63,818 nt of DNA, taken from the NCBI GenBank assembly GCA_964292695.1, contig CAXYWB010000005.1, positions 1 to 63,818 on the forward strand, given 5' to 3'. Position numbers and translations under genes: made by a program. The notes under the pieces are model-generated. The model had not been told where the DNA came from. It saw only the letters and a list, made by a program, of their open reading frames with translations, and did no database searches. The number at the start of each line of letters is the position of its first letter. Within the stretch, counting starts at the first letter, position 1. This DNA comes from UPXZ01 sp018055865 (GTDB taxonomy: Bacteria; Bacteroidota; Bacteroidia; Bacteroidales; Paludibacteraceae). This document shows, piece by piece, positions 8,087 to 16,401 of this stretch.

Positions 8087-8845
8087 ATGATAGAAGTAAA
8101 AAACATCAATAAATCTTTTGACGGGAATCAGGTACTTTTCGATATTTCAGGCATATTTGAAAACGGAAAATGCAACCTGATTATCGGAGAAAGCGGCTCG
8201 GGGAAAACGGTACTGATGAAAAGTATCATCGGACTTCACCGGATAGACGCCGGCAGAATAGAATACGACGGGCGAAACATGCCGGATATGAGGATGAAAG
8301 ATATTCGTGTTTTGAGACGAGAAGTGGGTATGCTTTTTCAGGGCTCAGCCCTTTTCGACTCCCTCACAGTAATGGAAAACGTGATGTATCCGCTCGAAAT
8401 GTTTTCGTCAGACACGAAAAAAGAGATGGAAAAACGGGCAGAATTTTGCCTGAAAAGGGTAAACCTGGAAGAAAGAGCCTTCAGTCTATTTCCGTCGGAG
8501 ATAAGCGGAGGCATGCAAAAACGCGTGGCCATAGCCAGAGCCATCGCACTGAATCCCAAATACTTATTTTGCGACGAGCCCAATTCAGGCCTGGATCCGA
8601 AAACATCACTTATCATCGACCGGCTTATACAGGAAATCACGCAAGAATACAATATTACGACCATTATCAATTCGCACGACATGAACTCTGTGATAGAAAT
8701 CGGCGATAATATTATTTTTATTGATAAAGGTAAAAAAGCATGGGAAGGGACAAACAAAATGATTTATCATGCCGAAAATCAGGCTTTGAACGATTTTGTT
8801 TTTGCATCAGTACTTTACAAACAGGTAAAAAAAGCGAACGGCTGA
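8087..8845 (+). CDS. mlaF: MlaF-type ABC transporter ATPase
   Basis: A 252-residue cytosolic ATPase that pairs with the MlaE permease just upstream. It has the complete ABC core: Walker A GESGSGKT (34-41), Q-loop LFQGSALF (83-90), signature SEISGGMQKR (137-146), Walker B YLFCDEP (159-165) and the H-loop His197. Methionine after the signature glycines (SGGMQKR rather than SGGQ) is typical of MlaF. The 2-nt gap from mlaE implies co-translation. The C-terminus extends past the H-loop with the short tail usual for the family. Confidence 0.93.
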   Translation: MIEVKNINKSFDGNQVLFDISGIFENGKCNLIIGESGSGKTVLMKSIIGLHRIDAGRIEYDGRNMPDMRMKDIRVLRREVGMLFQGSALFDSLTVMENVMYPLEMFSSDTKKEMEKRAEFCLKRVNLEERAFSLFPSEISGGMQKRVAIARAIALNPKYLFCDEPNSGLDPKTSLIIDRLIQEITQEYNITTIINSHDMNSVIEIGDNIIFIDKGKKAWEGTNKMIYHAENQALNDFVFASVLYKQVKKANG

Positions 8846-8911
8846 TTGGTTGACTGGTATGAAAATTAACTCTGGCTGGATTGACAAAATGACAAAATTT
8901 CTAACAAAAAA

Positions 8912-9691
8912 ATGAAAATAATTTCCTACAACGTGAACGGTATTCGGGCGGCAATGAACAAAAACCTGACCGGTTGGCTGAAAGAAGAAAATCCTGACAT
9001 ACTGTGCCTGCAGGAAACAAAAGCTCAGCCGGAGCAGATAGACACATCGGCCTTCAACGAAATGGGTTATACGTGTTTTATTCATTCGGCCGTGAAAAAA
9101 GGGTATAGCGGAGTGACCATTTTCACTAAGATTTCTCCTGATAATGTGGTTACAGGTATGGATTCTCACAAATACGATTCGGAAGGGCGGGTGTTGCGTG
9201 CTGACTTTGACGACCTGACTGTCATCAGTGTTTACTTCCCAAACGGAGCAGCAAGCGGTGAAAGACATCAATTTAAAATGGAATTTCTGGCTGATTTTCA
9301 GATATTTATTAATGACTTGAGAAAAAGCAGACCTCACATAGTTGTATGCGGCGATTATAACATTGCCCATAATCCAATAGATATTCATAATCCAGAACAT
9401 CACGAGCGAATCTCGGGATTTCTGCCCGAAGAAAGATCCTGGCTCGACAAATTTGAGGCATCGGGTATGGTCGATTCATTCCGTGAATTCGACAAAAGCC
9501 CCGATAAATACACCTGGTGGGATATGCGAACATTTGCCCGTGATAAAAATGCAGGCTGGCGAATAGATTATCATTGGGTAAGCGAACCGCTAAAACCCCG
9601 GTTACTTTCGGCCGAAATACTCTCTAATGCCTTTCATTCCGATCATTGCCCTGTTAAGATTGAATTAAAAAAAGACAATTCTCTGATTTAA
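8912..9691 (+). CDS. xth: Exodeoxyribonuclease III (AP endonuclease)
   Basis: A 259-residue EEP-family DNA repair enzyme that cleaves abasic sites and removes 3' blocks. It shows MKIISYNVNGIRAA (metal-binding Asn7), LCLQETKAQ with catalytic Glu35, CGDYNIAHNPIDIHNP with the Asp/Asn pair, YTWWDMR, and the C-terminal SDHCPVKIEL with the catalytic Asp-His. It has no signal peptide, unlike the EEP protein at 50 kb, so it is intracellular. It lies 66 nt after mlaF on the same strand with no terminator between, so read-through expression is likely. Confidence 0.95.
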   Translation: MKIISYNVNGIRAAMNKNLTGWLKEENPDILCLQETKAQPEQIDTSAFNEMGYTCFIHSAVKKGYSGVTIFTKISPDNVVTGMDSHKYDSEGRVLRADFDDLTVISVYFPNGAASGERHQFKMEFLADFQIFINDLRKSRPHIVVCGDYNIAHNPIDIHNPEHHERISGFLPEERSWLDKFEASGMVDSFREFDKSPDKYTWWDMRTFARDKNAGWRIDYHWVSEPLKPRLLSAEILSNAFHSDHCPVKIELKKDNSLI

Positions 9692-9775
9692 TCAAAATAC
9701 CCGGTTAAATCTCTTTTCGATTTATAAAAAATAATAAAACTTAGTGTTTTAAGATTAGTTAGTGCAAATTGTTTT

Positions 9776-9783
9776 TAACTTTG
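9776..9783 (+). promoter_or_regulatory. Promoter -7 box of the DUF6242 gene
   Basis: TAACTTTG followed by CA, 42 nt before the ATG, fits the Bacteroidota consensus. Confidence 0.55.
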
Positions 9784-9824
9784 CATGAAATTTCTTTTTT
9801 CGCTTTATCATTAAAAAACCGGTA

Positions 9825-11225
9825 ATGAAATTATTTCCATATAAAAATTTTCTTTTCATTCTCGCTGTGGTTTTTCTGACAGTATCTTGCGGTGTTGCAG
9901 AAAGTCAGGTAGCCAACCCCTCCGACGACGCTTCAGTCAAAACGGTGTACATACAATATAACGACAGTTCACCCAATGCTTCAAGGGCTGTTTTCACCGT
10001 CAACGACATAGACAGCACTATCTACAATGTCGATTCGTTGCCTTACGGTACCAAAATTGACAGTCTGTATCTTGGTTTTACATTTGCCAGTTCGGTTGGG
10101 TATGTAATGAACGATACTATTGCGGAATCTTACTACTACGGCACAGCGGTTACGAGCAATCATTTTGACCTGACTAAGCCCTTGAAAATCAAAAATCTGG
10201 CTTCAGATGGTAAGACAACAAGACAATACACCATTGAAGTACGTGTACACAAGGTTGAAACCTATTTACACCTTTGGACCGAGCTGAAAAAGAATATATT
10301 GGCTGCACCTGCAGAAAACCAGAAAGCGGTGATGCTGAAAAACAAGTTCTACTACTTTCATGATTACGGCACTCAAAATGCACTTTACACATCATCCGAT
10401 GGCATAAACTGGGCTCTCCAGCCTGCACCTGTCACCCTGCCGCTAAATGCCGAACTGCGAAATATGTTGGTTTTCAAAGACGAAATTCTTTTACTTCACA
10501 ACGGAACTGATTTGTATCAATCTGCAGATGGAATCAACTGGCAAAAAAACAGGATTACAGCTGATGAAAACTACAATTACCGGACTTTGCTTTTCGGATT
10601 CAAAAATAAGCTATGGGCAATAGCACAACATAAAACCAATAACAGTGTCAGAATAGCCGCCTCTACAGATGGGAAAACCTGGATACTAACCGAAAAAAGG
10701 AGCTTCAGCAATTTCCCCGTCAGCGATTTTGCAGTTACCACTTTCAAGCCTTCACTGGGCCGTGAAAAAGTAATCGTATCGGGCGGAGTGGACGCCTCCG
10801 GCCGTGTACTCAACACAAGATGGTCGGCAGAAGATGTGATGGGTGTGGACACCTTGTACTGGGTCAATCTACAGCACAAGACTTTCAAAATGGATCCTGT
10901 TAAAAAGGCAGGAACAGCCTATTACGGCAGTAAACTGCTGATGATTGGCGGAAGTAATCTGATAGATAACACGGTGGATGGCAAAGAACAGCTGCGTCAA
11001 TCCATTGACGAAGGACTTACTTTTGCGGTGCCCGACAGCGCACAAAACAGAATGCCCGACGAGTATCAGTTCCGCACCAACGCCTCTCTCATACATGATA
11101 AAGTAAACAATACGCTGTACATCATCGGAGGAAAAACAAATACTACGCCTCTGGCTGATGTCTGGAAAATCAAAGTGAATTTCTACAATTTTAACGATTA
11201 TTTGGAGAATCCTTCCAAGTATTAA
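9825..11225 (+). CDS. DUF6242 lipoprotein with kelch-like repeats
   Basis: A 466-residue exported protein. The N-terminus is a lipoprotein signal ending in LTVSC, with Cys22 as the acylated residue. A beta-rich N-domain (about 30-140) is followed by repeats that each contain a DG(I/K)xW-type turn: SSDGINWAL, SADGINWQK and STDGKTWIL. Later repeats carry kelch-like IIGG motifs (MIGGS, IIGGK). This is the usual architecture of Bacteroidales DUF6242 proteins, probably a beta-propeller on the cell surface or in the periplasm. Its function is unknown. It is directly upstream of a short ORF and a TonB receptor on the same strand, which suggests a shared envelope function. Confidence 0.8.
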   Translation: MKLFPYKNFLFILAVVFLTVSCGVAESQVANPSDDASVKTVYIQYNDSSPNASRAVFTVNDIDSTIYNVDSLPYGTKIDSLYLGFTFASSVGYVMNDTIAESYYYGTAVTSNHFDLTKPLKIKNLASDGKTTRQYTIEVRVHKVETYLHLWTELKKNILAAPAENQKAVMLKNKFYYFHDYGTQNALYTSSDGINWALQPAPVTLPLNAELRNMLVFKDEILLLHNGTDLYQSADGINWQKNRITADENYNYRTLLFGFKNKLWAIAQHKTNNSVRIAASTDGKTWILTEKRSFSNFPVSDFAVTTFKPSLGREKVIVSGGVDASGRVLNTRWSAEDVMGVDTLYWVNLQHKTFKMDPVKKAGTAYYGSKLLMIGGSNLIDNTVDGKEQLRQSIDEGLTFAVPDSAQNRMPDEYQFRTNASLIHDKVNNTLYIIGGKTNTTPLADVWKIKVNFYNFNDYLENPSKY

Positions 11226-11240
11226 TCCATCACTTTTGTT

Positions 11241-11603
11241 TTGAAAAAACCGATTATAAAAGTTGTAACCAGTATCCGATTCCGTCAGTGGAGCCGTAAA
11301 AGCTACGCCATTTTTTCAGGATTACACAAAATAATCACTATCGGACATGTATCTGCAGACATCTGCGAGAAAGCACAGCTGAAGAATAACCTGCTTTCGG
11401 TTTTTTCGCCTCAGCCCGATGAGAACTGCTATAACACCGAACGAGAGGAAGAGCCGGTAACCGATTTTTCGTTCGTTCAACCGTCATTGCTAATACTTCC
11501 ATTTTCAACATCAACCGACTATCCTGCAGGCTTTTCGTCACGATATTTGCTAACTAAGGGTTGGAACAGAGAAAATTCTCTTTTCCAACCTTTTAATTTT
11601 TAA
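11241..11603 (+). CDS. Short ORF upstream of a TonB receptor, possibly a leader gene
   Basis: A 120-codon ORF between the DUF6242 gene (15 nt gap) and the TonB receptor (4 nt gap). It begins near TTG/ATG codons at about 11241 with a basic, protein-like N-terminus, SIRFRQWSRKSYAIFSGLHK. I recall similar FRQWSRK-x-YA-x-F motifs in short ORFs ahead of Bacteroidales TonB receptors, but cannot verify this. The C-terminal third looks less like protein and is formed by a strong hairpin followed by Ts. The ORF may therefore be a translated leader controlling the receptor, a small protein, or a chance frame over an RNA element. I do not know its function. Confidence 0.5.
   Translation: MKKPIIKVVTSIRFRQWSRKSYAIFSGLHKIITIGHVSADICEKAQLKNNLLSVFSPQPDENCYNTEREEEPVTDFSFVQPSLLILPFSTSTDYPAGFSSRYLLTKGWNRENSLFQPFNF
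11556..11600 (+). terminator. Terminator-like hairpin immediately before the TonB receptor start
   Basis: GGTTGGAA (11559-11566) pairs with TTCCAACC (11583-11590). AGAGA (11568-11572) pairs with TCTCT (11577-11581) inside it. TTTTAATTTTT follows. The hairpin lies wholly within the short upstream ORF and ends 8 nt before the receptor ATG, so it could attenuate the receptor gene. Confidence 0.65.
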
Positions 11604-11607
11604 AAAA

Positions 11608-13527
11608 ATGAAAAGAAAAATTCTATTATTTATCAGTTCTATGTGCTTGTTTTCAGGTGTTTATCCGCAACAAACTATCCGGAATGTTGAGCTCGGCGAA
11701 GTGGAGGTGAGCGCTGAACGTACAAAAATGTATTCTGACCTTGGTCGAGTGATTACAACCATTGAAAAAATTGAAATAGAAAAGGCCGCTGTTCGCAGCA
11801 TTGATGATTTGCTCGATTTTGTGGCAGGTATCGACGTACGTCAGCGCGGCACGAACGGGGTTCAGGCTGATCTGAGCATCCGCGGAGGTTCGTTCGATCA
11901 GATTCTTGTACTTTTGAACGGAGTTAACATCACCGATCCTCAGACCGGACATTACAATCTGGATATACCGGTTGACATTTCGGATGTAAGTCGTGTGGAA
12001 ATTTTACATGGATCGGCAGCCCGGGTTCTCGGTCCTAACGCATTCAGCGGGTCAATCAACATCATCACCAACGAAAATCATACAGGCAAAATCGCCACTC
12101 AGATTTCAGCAGGAAGTTTTGGCTATCTTTCACAACATGTTTCGGGAAATTACGCATCCGAAAAATTCAGGGTTTTAGGTTCGGCTTCCTACAAAAAAAG
12201 CGACGGATATATCACAAATACAGATTTTGGAATTGCAAATGCATATATTCAATCCGGATTACGAACATCGAATTCCGGAAATTTTGATCTTCAACTCGCA
12301 TGGCAGCAAAAGTCGTTCGGTGCCAACAGCTTTTACAGCACCACGTATCCGAACCAGTTTGAGCACACTAAAACCATGTTTTCGGCACTTAGCTGGGACT
12401 TGAAAACCGGAAACTGGAATTTCAATTCACAAATGTACCATCGTCAGCATCACGATCGATTTGAATTGTTCCGGAATTTTGAAGGTGCAGAAAAATTTCC
12501 CTGGTACAATGGTCACAATTATCATCAGACGGATGTTGCCGGAGGAAAATTCACAACTGCTCTGGCCTGGAAATGGGGTAAATCTACATTTGGCGCTGAT
12601 ATTCGCAACGAACATATTTTCAGCACAGTTCTCGGCGATGAAATTTTACAACCAAAACCGGTACCATTCGAATCAGACGTAGAATTTACAAAAGAAGCTA
12701 ACAGACTTCTCTTGTCAGCATTTTTTGACCATAGTCTAACCATTCACAATTGGTATCTGTCTGCAGGGGCGGCCGCAACTCACAATCGGAAATTCGGCTC
12801 ACACTTGAATGGCGGAACAGAAGCAGCTTATCGGTTTTCAGATTATTCACGCATGTTCATTGCCGTCAACTCGGCAGTCAGACTGCCCACTTTCACCGAT
12901 TTATATTACAAAAGCGCCACCCAGCAAAGCAATCCGGATCTGCAGCCCGAAAAATCCATGACTTTGGAGCTGGGCACGAGAATAAATCCGGTACGTTGGA
13001 CTTTTTCTGCCGTAAGTTTCTACCGCTTGGGAAGCAACATCATTGACTGGGTGAAAACAGCCGATACCGAAAAGTGGGAAAGCCGCAACATTACCGATGT
13101 AAACGCCTTAGGAATAGATCTGAGCTATGAATTTCGTTTCATTAACTCATTTTTGAAGTCTGCAGAAATGAGCTATTCATTCCTCCATTTAGATAAAAAA
13201 GCGGAAACGTATGACTCAAAATACGCGCTTGACTACCTGAAACACAAAGGAGTTTTCGTCCTGAATCACATCATTTGGTCTAAATTATCGGCACACTGGA
13301 ATCTGGCATACTACGACCGCAGTGGTAATTATTTCGATTACAACGCGAAGCAAGCTGCAGAATACAAGCCCTATTGGATGCTGAACACCAAACTGATGTG
13401 GAAAACTCAGAAAATCACTCTTTTTGCAGAAATAAACAATCTCCTCAATCAAAATTATGTTGAATTTGGTGGAATAAGTCAACCCGGAATTAATCTGAAC
13501 ACCGGAATCAGACTGACCGTGTTTTGA
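11608..13527 (+). CDS. TonB-dependent outer-membrane receptor (BtuB-like)
   Basis: A 639-residue outer-membrane transporter. A Sec signal peptide (about 1-20) precedes a TonB-box-like region (LGEVEVSAERT). A plug domain follows (about 50-165) with SIDDLLDFVAGIDVRQRG, LSIRGGSFDQILVLLNG and GPNAFSGSINIIT. The rest is alternating beta-barrel sequence ending in GINLNTGIRLTVF, with the aromatic C-terminal residue. The short length and single plug without a carboxypeptidase-like domain resemble BtuB/vitamin-type receptors more than SusC. Cobalamin is a reasonable substrate guess because the window encodes cobalamin-dependent MetH, but no substrate is proved. A terminator-like hairpin sits just before its start. 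Confidence 0.87.
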   Translation: MKRKILLFISSMCLFSGVYPQQTIRNVELGEVEVSAERTKMYSDLGRVITTIEKIEIEKAAVRSIDDLLDFVAGIDVRQRGTNGVQADLSIRGGSFDQILVLLNGVNITDPQTGHYNLDIPVDISDVSRVEILHGSAARVLGPNAFSGSINIITNENHTGKIATQISAGSFGYLSQHVSGNYASEKFRVLGSASYKKSDGYITNTDFGIANAYIQSGLRTSNSGNFDLQLAWQQKSFGANSFYSTTYPNQFEHTKTMFSALSWDLKTGNWNFNSQMYHRQHHDRFELFRNFEGAEKFPWYNGHNYHQTDVAGGKFTTALAWKWGKSTFGADIRNEHIFSTVLGDEILQPKPVPFESDVEFTKEANRLLLSAFFDHSLTIHNWYLSAGAAATHNRKFGSHLNGGTEAAYRFSDYSRMFIAVNSAVRLPTFTDLYYKSATQQSNPDLQPEKSMTLELGTRINPVRWTFSAVSFYRLGSNIIDWVKTADTEKWESRNITDVNALGIDLSYEFRFINSFLKSAEMSYSFLHLDKKAETYDSKYALDYLKHKGVFVLNHIIWSKLSAHWNLAYYDRSGNYFDYNAKQAAEYKPYWMLNTKLMWKTQKITLFAEINNLLNQNYVEFGGISQPGINLNTGIRLTVF

Positions 13528-13679
13528 AAAAACAACTATTTAGAATGAAATTAAATTAATAAAAGTAGTTTCCAAATAATAAACTGAATGCTTGATATTT
13601 AAGATTTCGTGTAGCAGTGAAACCTTCGATTTCAACTATCTAAACTGCTGAAATAGTTTTTGTTATCCTATAAATTTAT

Positions 13680-13687
13680 TAATTTTG
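13680..13687 (+). promoter_or_regulatory. Promoter -7 box of rubrerythrin
   Basis: TAATTTTG lies 40 nt before the rubrerythrin ATG. Nothing else is recognisable in the 199-nt gap after the receptor gene. Confidence 0.5.
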
Positions 13688-13726
13688 TAAACAAGAAAAC
13701 GAATTATAAATTAAATATTTATCTCA

Positions 13727-14302
13727 ATGAAAAGTATCAAAGGAACACAAACCGAACAAAACCTGCTGAAATCATTTGCAGGTGAAAGTCAGGCTCGCAA
13801 TCGTTACAGTATGTTTGCTGCCATTGCCAAAAAAGAAGGATTTGAGCAAATTGCTGCCATTTTTCTCGAAACAGCTGACCAGGAATATATGCATGCAAAG
13901 AAATTCTTCCGCTACCTGGAAGGCGGCATGGTTGAAATCACCGCTATGTATCCTGCAGGCACAGAAGGCACTACTGCAGAAAACCTGAAAGCTTCTGCCG
14001 ATGGCGAAAACGAAGAATGGGCAGATCTTTACCCACATTTTGCCGAAATAGCTGATGCTGAAGGTTTTTCGAACATTGCAGCTACCTGGCGCAAAATTGC
14101 CGCAGCAGAAAAAGGACATGAAGACCGCTATCGTAAACTTTACGACCGGGTAGTAAATGGTGAAGTATTCAAACGTGAAGAAGAAACCGACTGGCAATGT
14201 CGTGTTTGCGGACACATTCATCACGGCAAAGAAGCCCCAAAAGCTTGCCCGACGTGTGCTCATGCTCAGGCCTACTTCGAAGAAATGAAAACAAACTATT
14301 AA
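13727..14302 (+). CDS. rbr: Rubrerythrin
   Basis: A 191-residue cytosolic non-haem iron peroxidase that reduces hydrogen peroxide in anaerobes. The N-terminal ferritin-like four-helix domain (1-140) carries the expected carboxylate and histidine ligands, including Glu20 in FAGESQARNRY and the DQEYMHAKKF helix. The C-terminal rubredoxin-like domain has Cys158/Cys161 (CRVC) and Cys174/Cys177 (CPTC). Both halves are intact and the length is normal. It is a monocistronic unit with its own promoter and terminator. Its presence supports an anaerobic or microaerophilic lifestyle. Confidence 0.96.
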   Translation: MKSIKGTQTEQNLLKSFAGESQARNRYSMFAAIAKKEGFEQIAAIFLETADQEYMHAKKFFRYLEGGMVEITAMYPAGTEGTTAENLKASADGENEEWADLYPHFAEIADAEGFSNIAATWRKIAAAEKGHEDRYRKLYDRVVNGEVFKREEETDWQCRVCGHIHHGKEAPKACPTCAHAQAYFEEMKTNY

Positions 14303-14409
14303 TTGAATTGAAAATTGAATAATTCACGTTTCACAATTGGATTTCTCACACATTGTATCGTGAATAAAAATTAGTTTTATCTTAAATGTTAATTTTCTAT
14401 TATTAAAAA

Positions 14410-14448
14410 ATCAAATCCCTTACTATACCGGTTTGGGATTTTTTTTAA
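14410..14448 (+). terminator. Intrinsic terminator after rubrerythrin
   Basis: AAATCCC pairs with GGGATTT across a loop of about 14 nt, followed by eight or more Ts. It lies about 110 nt after the stop codon and directly before the next promoter. Confidence 0.7.
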
Positions 14449-14459
14449 TTTTAAAGAAT

Positions 14460-14467
14460 TAACTTTG
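14460..14467 (+). promoter_or_regulatory. -7 box almost touching the mnmD start
   Basis: TAACTTTG ends only 4 nt before the ATG at 14472. A start site at the usual distance would fall on or next to the ATG, implying a leaderless or near-leaderless mRNA. Confidence 0.55.
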
Positions 14468-14471
14468 CAGC

Positions 14472-15164
14472 ATGCAAAATCCGGTAATTAAAATAACTGA
14501 AGACGGTTCACACACACTGTATGTGAACTCTATTGACGAATCATACCATTCCACGCATGGTTCCATACAAGAATCGCAACATATTTTTATCCAACACGGA
14601 TTTTCTGAGTGCAAAAAAGAAACGATACAAGTGCTGGAAATCGGATTCGGCACAGGACTCAATGCGTTTCTGACAGCCCTTACTCTACTCCCAGAAGGTG
14701 AATATAATGTTAAAAAAATAAACTACACTGCCATTGAATTATTTCCTGTACCGGTCGAACTGGCTTTGAAGCTGAATTATCCTGAACTTTATGGTAATCG
14801 GAGTAGGGAAGTTTTTGAGAAAATACACAGAGCCTCCTGGAATGAAAAAATTCAAATCACGCAGCATTTTTCTTTAACAAAAATTCAGACAGATTTTACA
14901 GCCATTGATTTTATGCAAATAAATGGGGGCATCAGATTTGATGTTATCTACTTCGATGCCTTTTCGCCAGAGAAACAACCTGAAATGTGGAGTGCAGATA
15001 TGTTCAGAAAACTCTATCATTGTGCTGAAGATAATGCTGTTTTGACAACTTACTGTGCCAAAGGTGCTGTAAGAAGAGCCATGCTGGCAGCCGGTTTTAC
15101 GGTGGAAAGGCTCCCGGGACCTCCCGGAAAAAGGGAAATTCTGAGAGCAAAAAAAATGGCATGA
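14472..15164 (+). CDS. mnmD: tRNA (mnm5s2U34)-methyltransferase, MnmD-type
   Basis: A 230-residue SAM-dependent methyltransferase corresponding to the methylase half of MnmC (DUF752). It should convert the aminomethyl group on wobble uridine 34 to methylaminomethyl. Motif I VLEIGFGTGLNAF (54-66) binds SAM. The family signature DVIYFDAFSPEKQPEMW (158-174) contains the catalytic Asp region. The FAD-dependent oxidase half of MnmC is absent, as in other stand-alone MnmD proteins. The start at 14472 agrees with homologues (MQxxIKxTEDGSxTLY) and lies only 4 nt after the promoter box. A PAP2 phosphatase gene follows after 28 nt. Confidence 0.85.
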   Translation: MQNPVIKITEDGSHTLYVNSIDESYHSTHGSIQESQHIFIQHGFSECKKETIQVLEIGFGTGLNAFLTALTLLPEGEYNVKKINYTAIELFPVPVELALKLNYPELYGNRSREVFEKIHRASWNEKIQITQHFSLTKIQTDFTAIDFMQINGGIRFDVIYFDAFSPEKQPEMWSADMFRKLYHCAEDNAVLTTYCAKGAVRRAMLAAGFTVERLPGPPGKREILRAKKMA

Positions 15165-15192
15165 CAGTTTATAGATAATAGTTTTTTAAGCA

Positions 15193-15870
15193 ATGAAACC
15201 AAACACACAGCATTTACATTATTTTTTAACCCTTTACATACTTTTTTTCATCGTATTGTTGGCTGCGGTCTTTCAGTATCCTGCAGCAGAATTGCATTTG
15301 CTGATGAATTCAAATCATACAGCATTTGGTGATTGGTTTTTTCGCCTTTGGACTGAGTGGGGCGGATTACTTGTGCCTAATATTATTCTGGTACTTTTAT
15401 TTTTCTATCGTTACAGCATTGCCACGTATATGACTGTATCACAGTTAGTTGGATTCACTGTATCCAGTATAGCCAAACTTGCCTTCAACGAGCCGCGTCC
15501 CCTGCTCTATTTTCAGCAACATTTTCCTGATATAGCTTTACCGCTTGTTCAGGGTGTGGATATGTATTCTATTCATAGTTTTCCGTCAGGTCACACTGTT
15601 ACAAGTTTTGCTTTGTTTTTCGGCTTTTCATTATGTGTCAGGAATAAATGGTTGAAACTGCTTTTCTTCTTTATGGCTGCTTTGACAGGCTATTCACGCG
15701 TGTATTTGTCGCAACACTTTGCTGCTGATATACTTGCCGGGTCTGTTATCGGGATTTTATCAGCGTGGGCTTGCTATCCGATTTTGAAAAAAATGGACCG
15801 AGATTGGAAGAAACACGCGCTTACAGATGTTTTTCTGAAAAAAAACAGGGCAATACATGCCGTCAATTAA
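15193..15870 (+). CDS. PAP2-family membrane phosphatase
   Basis: A 225-residue inner-membrane phosphatase of the PAP2/undecaprenyl-pyrophosphatase type. It has six predicted hydrophobic segments. The three catalytic motifs are complete: K95-x6-R102-P103 (KLAFNEPRP), PSGH (131-134), and S158-R159 to H165 and Asp169 (SRVYLSQHFAAD). The active site is expected on the periplasmic face. Substrates could be undecaprenyl pyrophosphate, phosphatidic acid or lipid A phosphate; sequence alone does not decide. It follows mnmD with 28 nt and probably shares its transcript. Confidence 0.9.
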   Translation: MKPNTQHLHYFLTLYILFFIVLLAAVFQYPAAELHLLMNSNHTAFGDWFFRLWTEWGGLLVPNIILVLLFFYRYSIATYMTVSQLVGFTVSSIAKLAFNEPRPLLYFQQHFPDIALPLVQGVDMYSIHSFPSGHTVTSFALFFGFSLCVRNKWLKLLFFFMAALTGYSRVYLSQHFAADILAGSVIGILSAWACYPILKKMDRDWKKHALTDVFLKKNRAIHAVN

Positions 15871-15881
15871 AATAAAAATAT

Positions 15882-15889
15882 TACCTTTG
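15882..15889 (+). promoter_or_regulatory. Promoter -7 box of rpsO
   Basis: TACCTTTG followed by CA lies just after the PAP2 stop. It predicts a leader of about 65 nt for rpsO. Confidence 0.55.
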
Positions 15890-15905
15890 CAGACGAAAAA
15901 TTATT

Positions 15906-15930
15906 GGAACTATGAGTGAAAGCTCCGTTC
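15906..15930 (+). promoter_or_regulatory. Hairpin in the rpsO leader (possible S15 site)
   Basis: GAAC (15907-15910) pairs with GTTC (15927-15930), and GAG (15914-15916) pairs with CTC (15923-15925) across an asymmetric bulge, about 30 nt before the ATG. S15 is known to repress its own mRNA through leader structures in several phyla. The assignment here is inference. Confidence 0.25.
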
Positions 15931-15959
15931 TTAACGTATAACTCAAACAATTCATTATT

Positions 15960-16235
15960 ATGTATTTAACTTCTGAGAAAAAAACAGAACTTTTCAAAGA
16001 TCACGGAAGAGCAAAATCTGAAAGCGATACTGGTTCAGCAGAATCTCAAATTGCTCTGTTCACCTTTCGTATCAACCATTTGACCGAACACTTGAAAAAG
16101 AACAAAAAAGATTTTTCAACTGAACGCGCCTTAACAATGCTGGTTGGTAAACGTCGTCGTTTACTTGATTATCTGATCAAAAAAGACATCAACCGCTACC
16201 GTGCTATCATCAAGGAATTAGGTATTAGAAAGTAA
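15960..16235 (+). CDS. rpsO: 30S ribosomal protein S15
   Basis: A 91-residue 16S-rRNA-binding protein of the small-subunit platform. The conserved helices are present: DTGSAESQIALFTFRINHLT with the rRNA-binding GSxEvQ region, then HLKKNKKDFS and the basic LVGKRRRLLDYLIKKDINRY. It ends in ELGIRK as expected. It is monocistronic, with its own promoter, a structured leader and a perfect 12-bp terminator 70 nt after the stop. Confidence 0.97.
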   Translation: MYLTSEKKTELFKDHGRAKSESDTGSAESQIALFTFRINHLTEHLKKNKKDFSTERALTMLVGKRRRLLDYLIKKDINRYRAIIKELGIRK

Positions 16236-16238
16236 GAA

Positions 16239-16262
16239 ATTCCCCCACCCCTGATGGGAAGT
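16239..16262. repeat. GC-rich intergenic repeat, forward copy (b)
   Basis: ATTCCCCCACCCCTGATGGG then AAGT, starting 4 nt after the rpsO stop. It matches the forward consensus in its CCCCC-A-CCCCTGA-GGG core. Its reverse partner (c) lies 113 nt downstream, before hisS. Confidence 0.55.
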
Positions 16263-16304
16263 TTGTATAAAAGCAAACCGGGATGATTTTATTCTCAATC
16301 TTAT

Positions 16305-16338
16305 AAAGGCATTTCAGTTTTGAAATGCCTTTTTTTAT
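16305..16338 (+). terminator. Intrinsic terminator after rpsO
   Basis: A perfect 12-bp stem, AAAGGCATTTCA with TGAAATGCCTTT, has the loop GTTT and is followed by Ts. Confidence 0.9.
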
Positions 16339-16374
16339 TCTTAAATCAACATTATTTTCATTAATCATAAAAAA

Positions 16375-16399
16375 ATCCCCTTTAGGGATTAGGTGCCGC
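16375..16399. repeat. GC-rich intergenic repeat, reverse copy (c)
   Basis: ATCCCCTTTAGGGATTAG then GTGCC ends within a few nt of the hisS ATG. The reverse complement reads GGCACCTAATCCC then TAAAGGGGAT, close to the forward consensus. Confidence 0.65.
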
Positions 16400-16401
16400 C
16401 T

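Noticed and set aside
11226..11607. Cobalamin riboswitch before the BtuB-like receptor
   Set aside because: Only weak matches to the conserved B12-riboswitch core are visible (near the CCTGCAGG at 11523), and the 5' half of the motif is not found. I kept the hairpin but not the riboswitch call.
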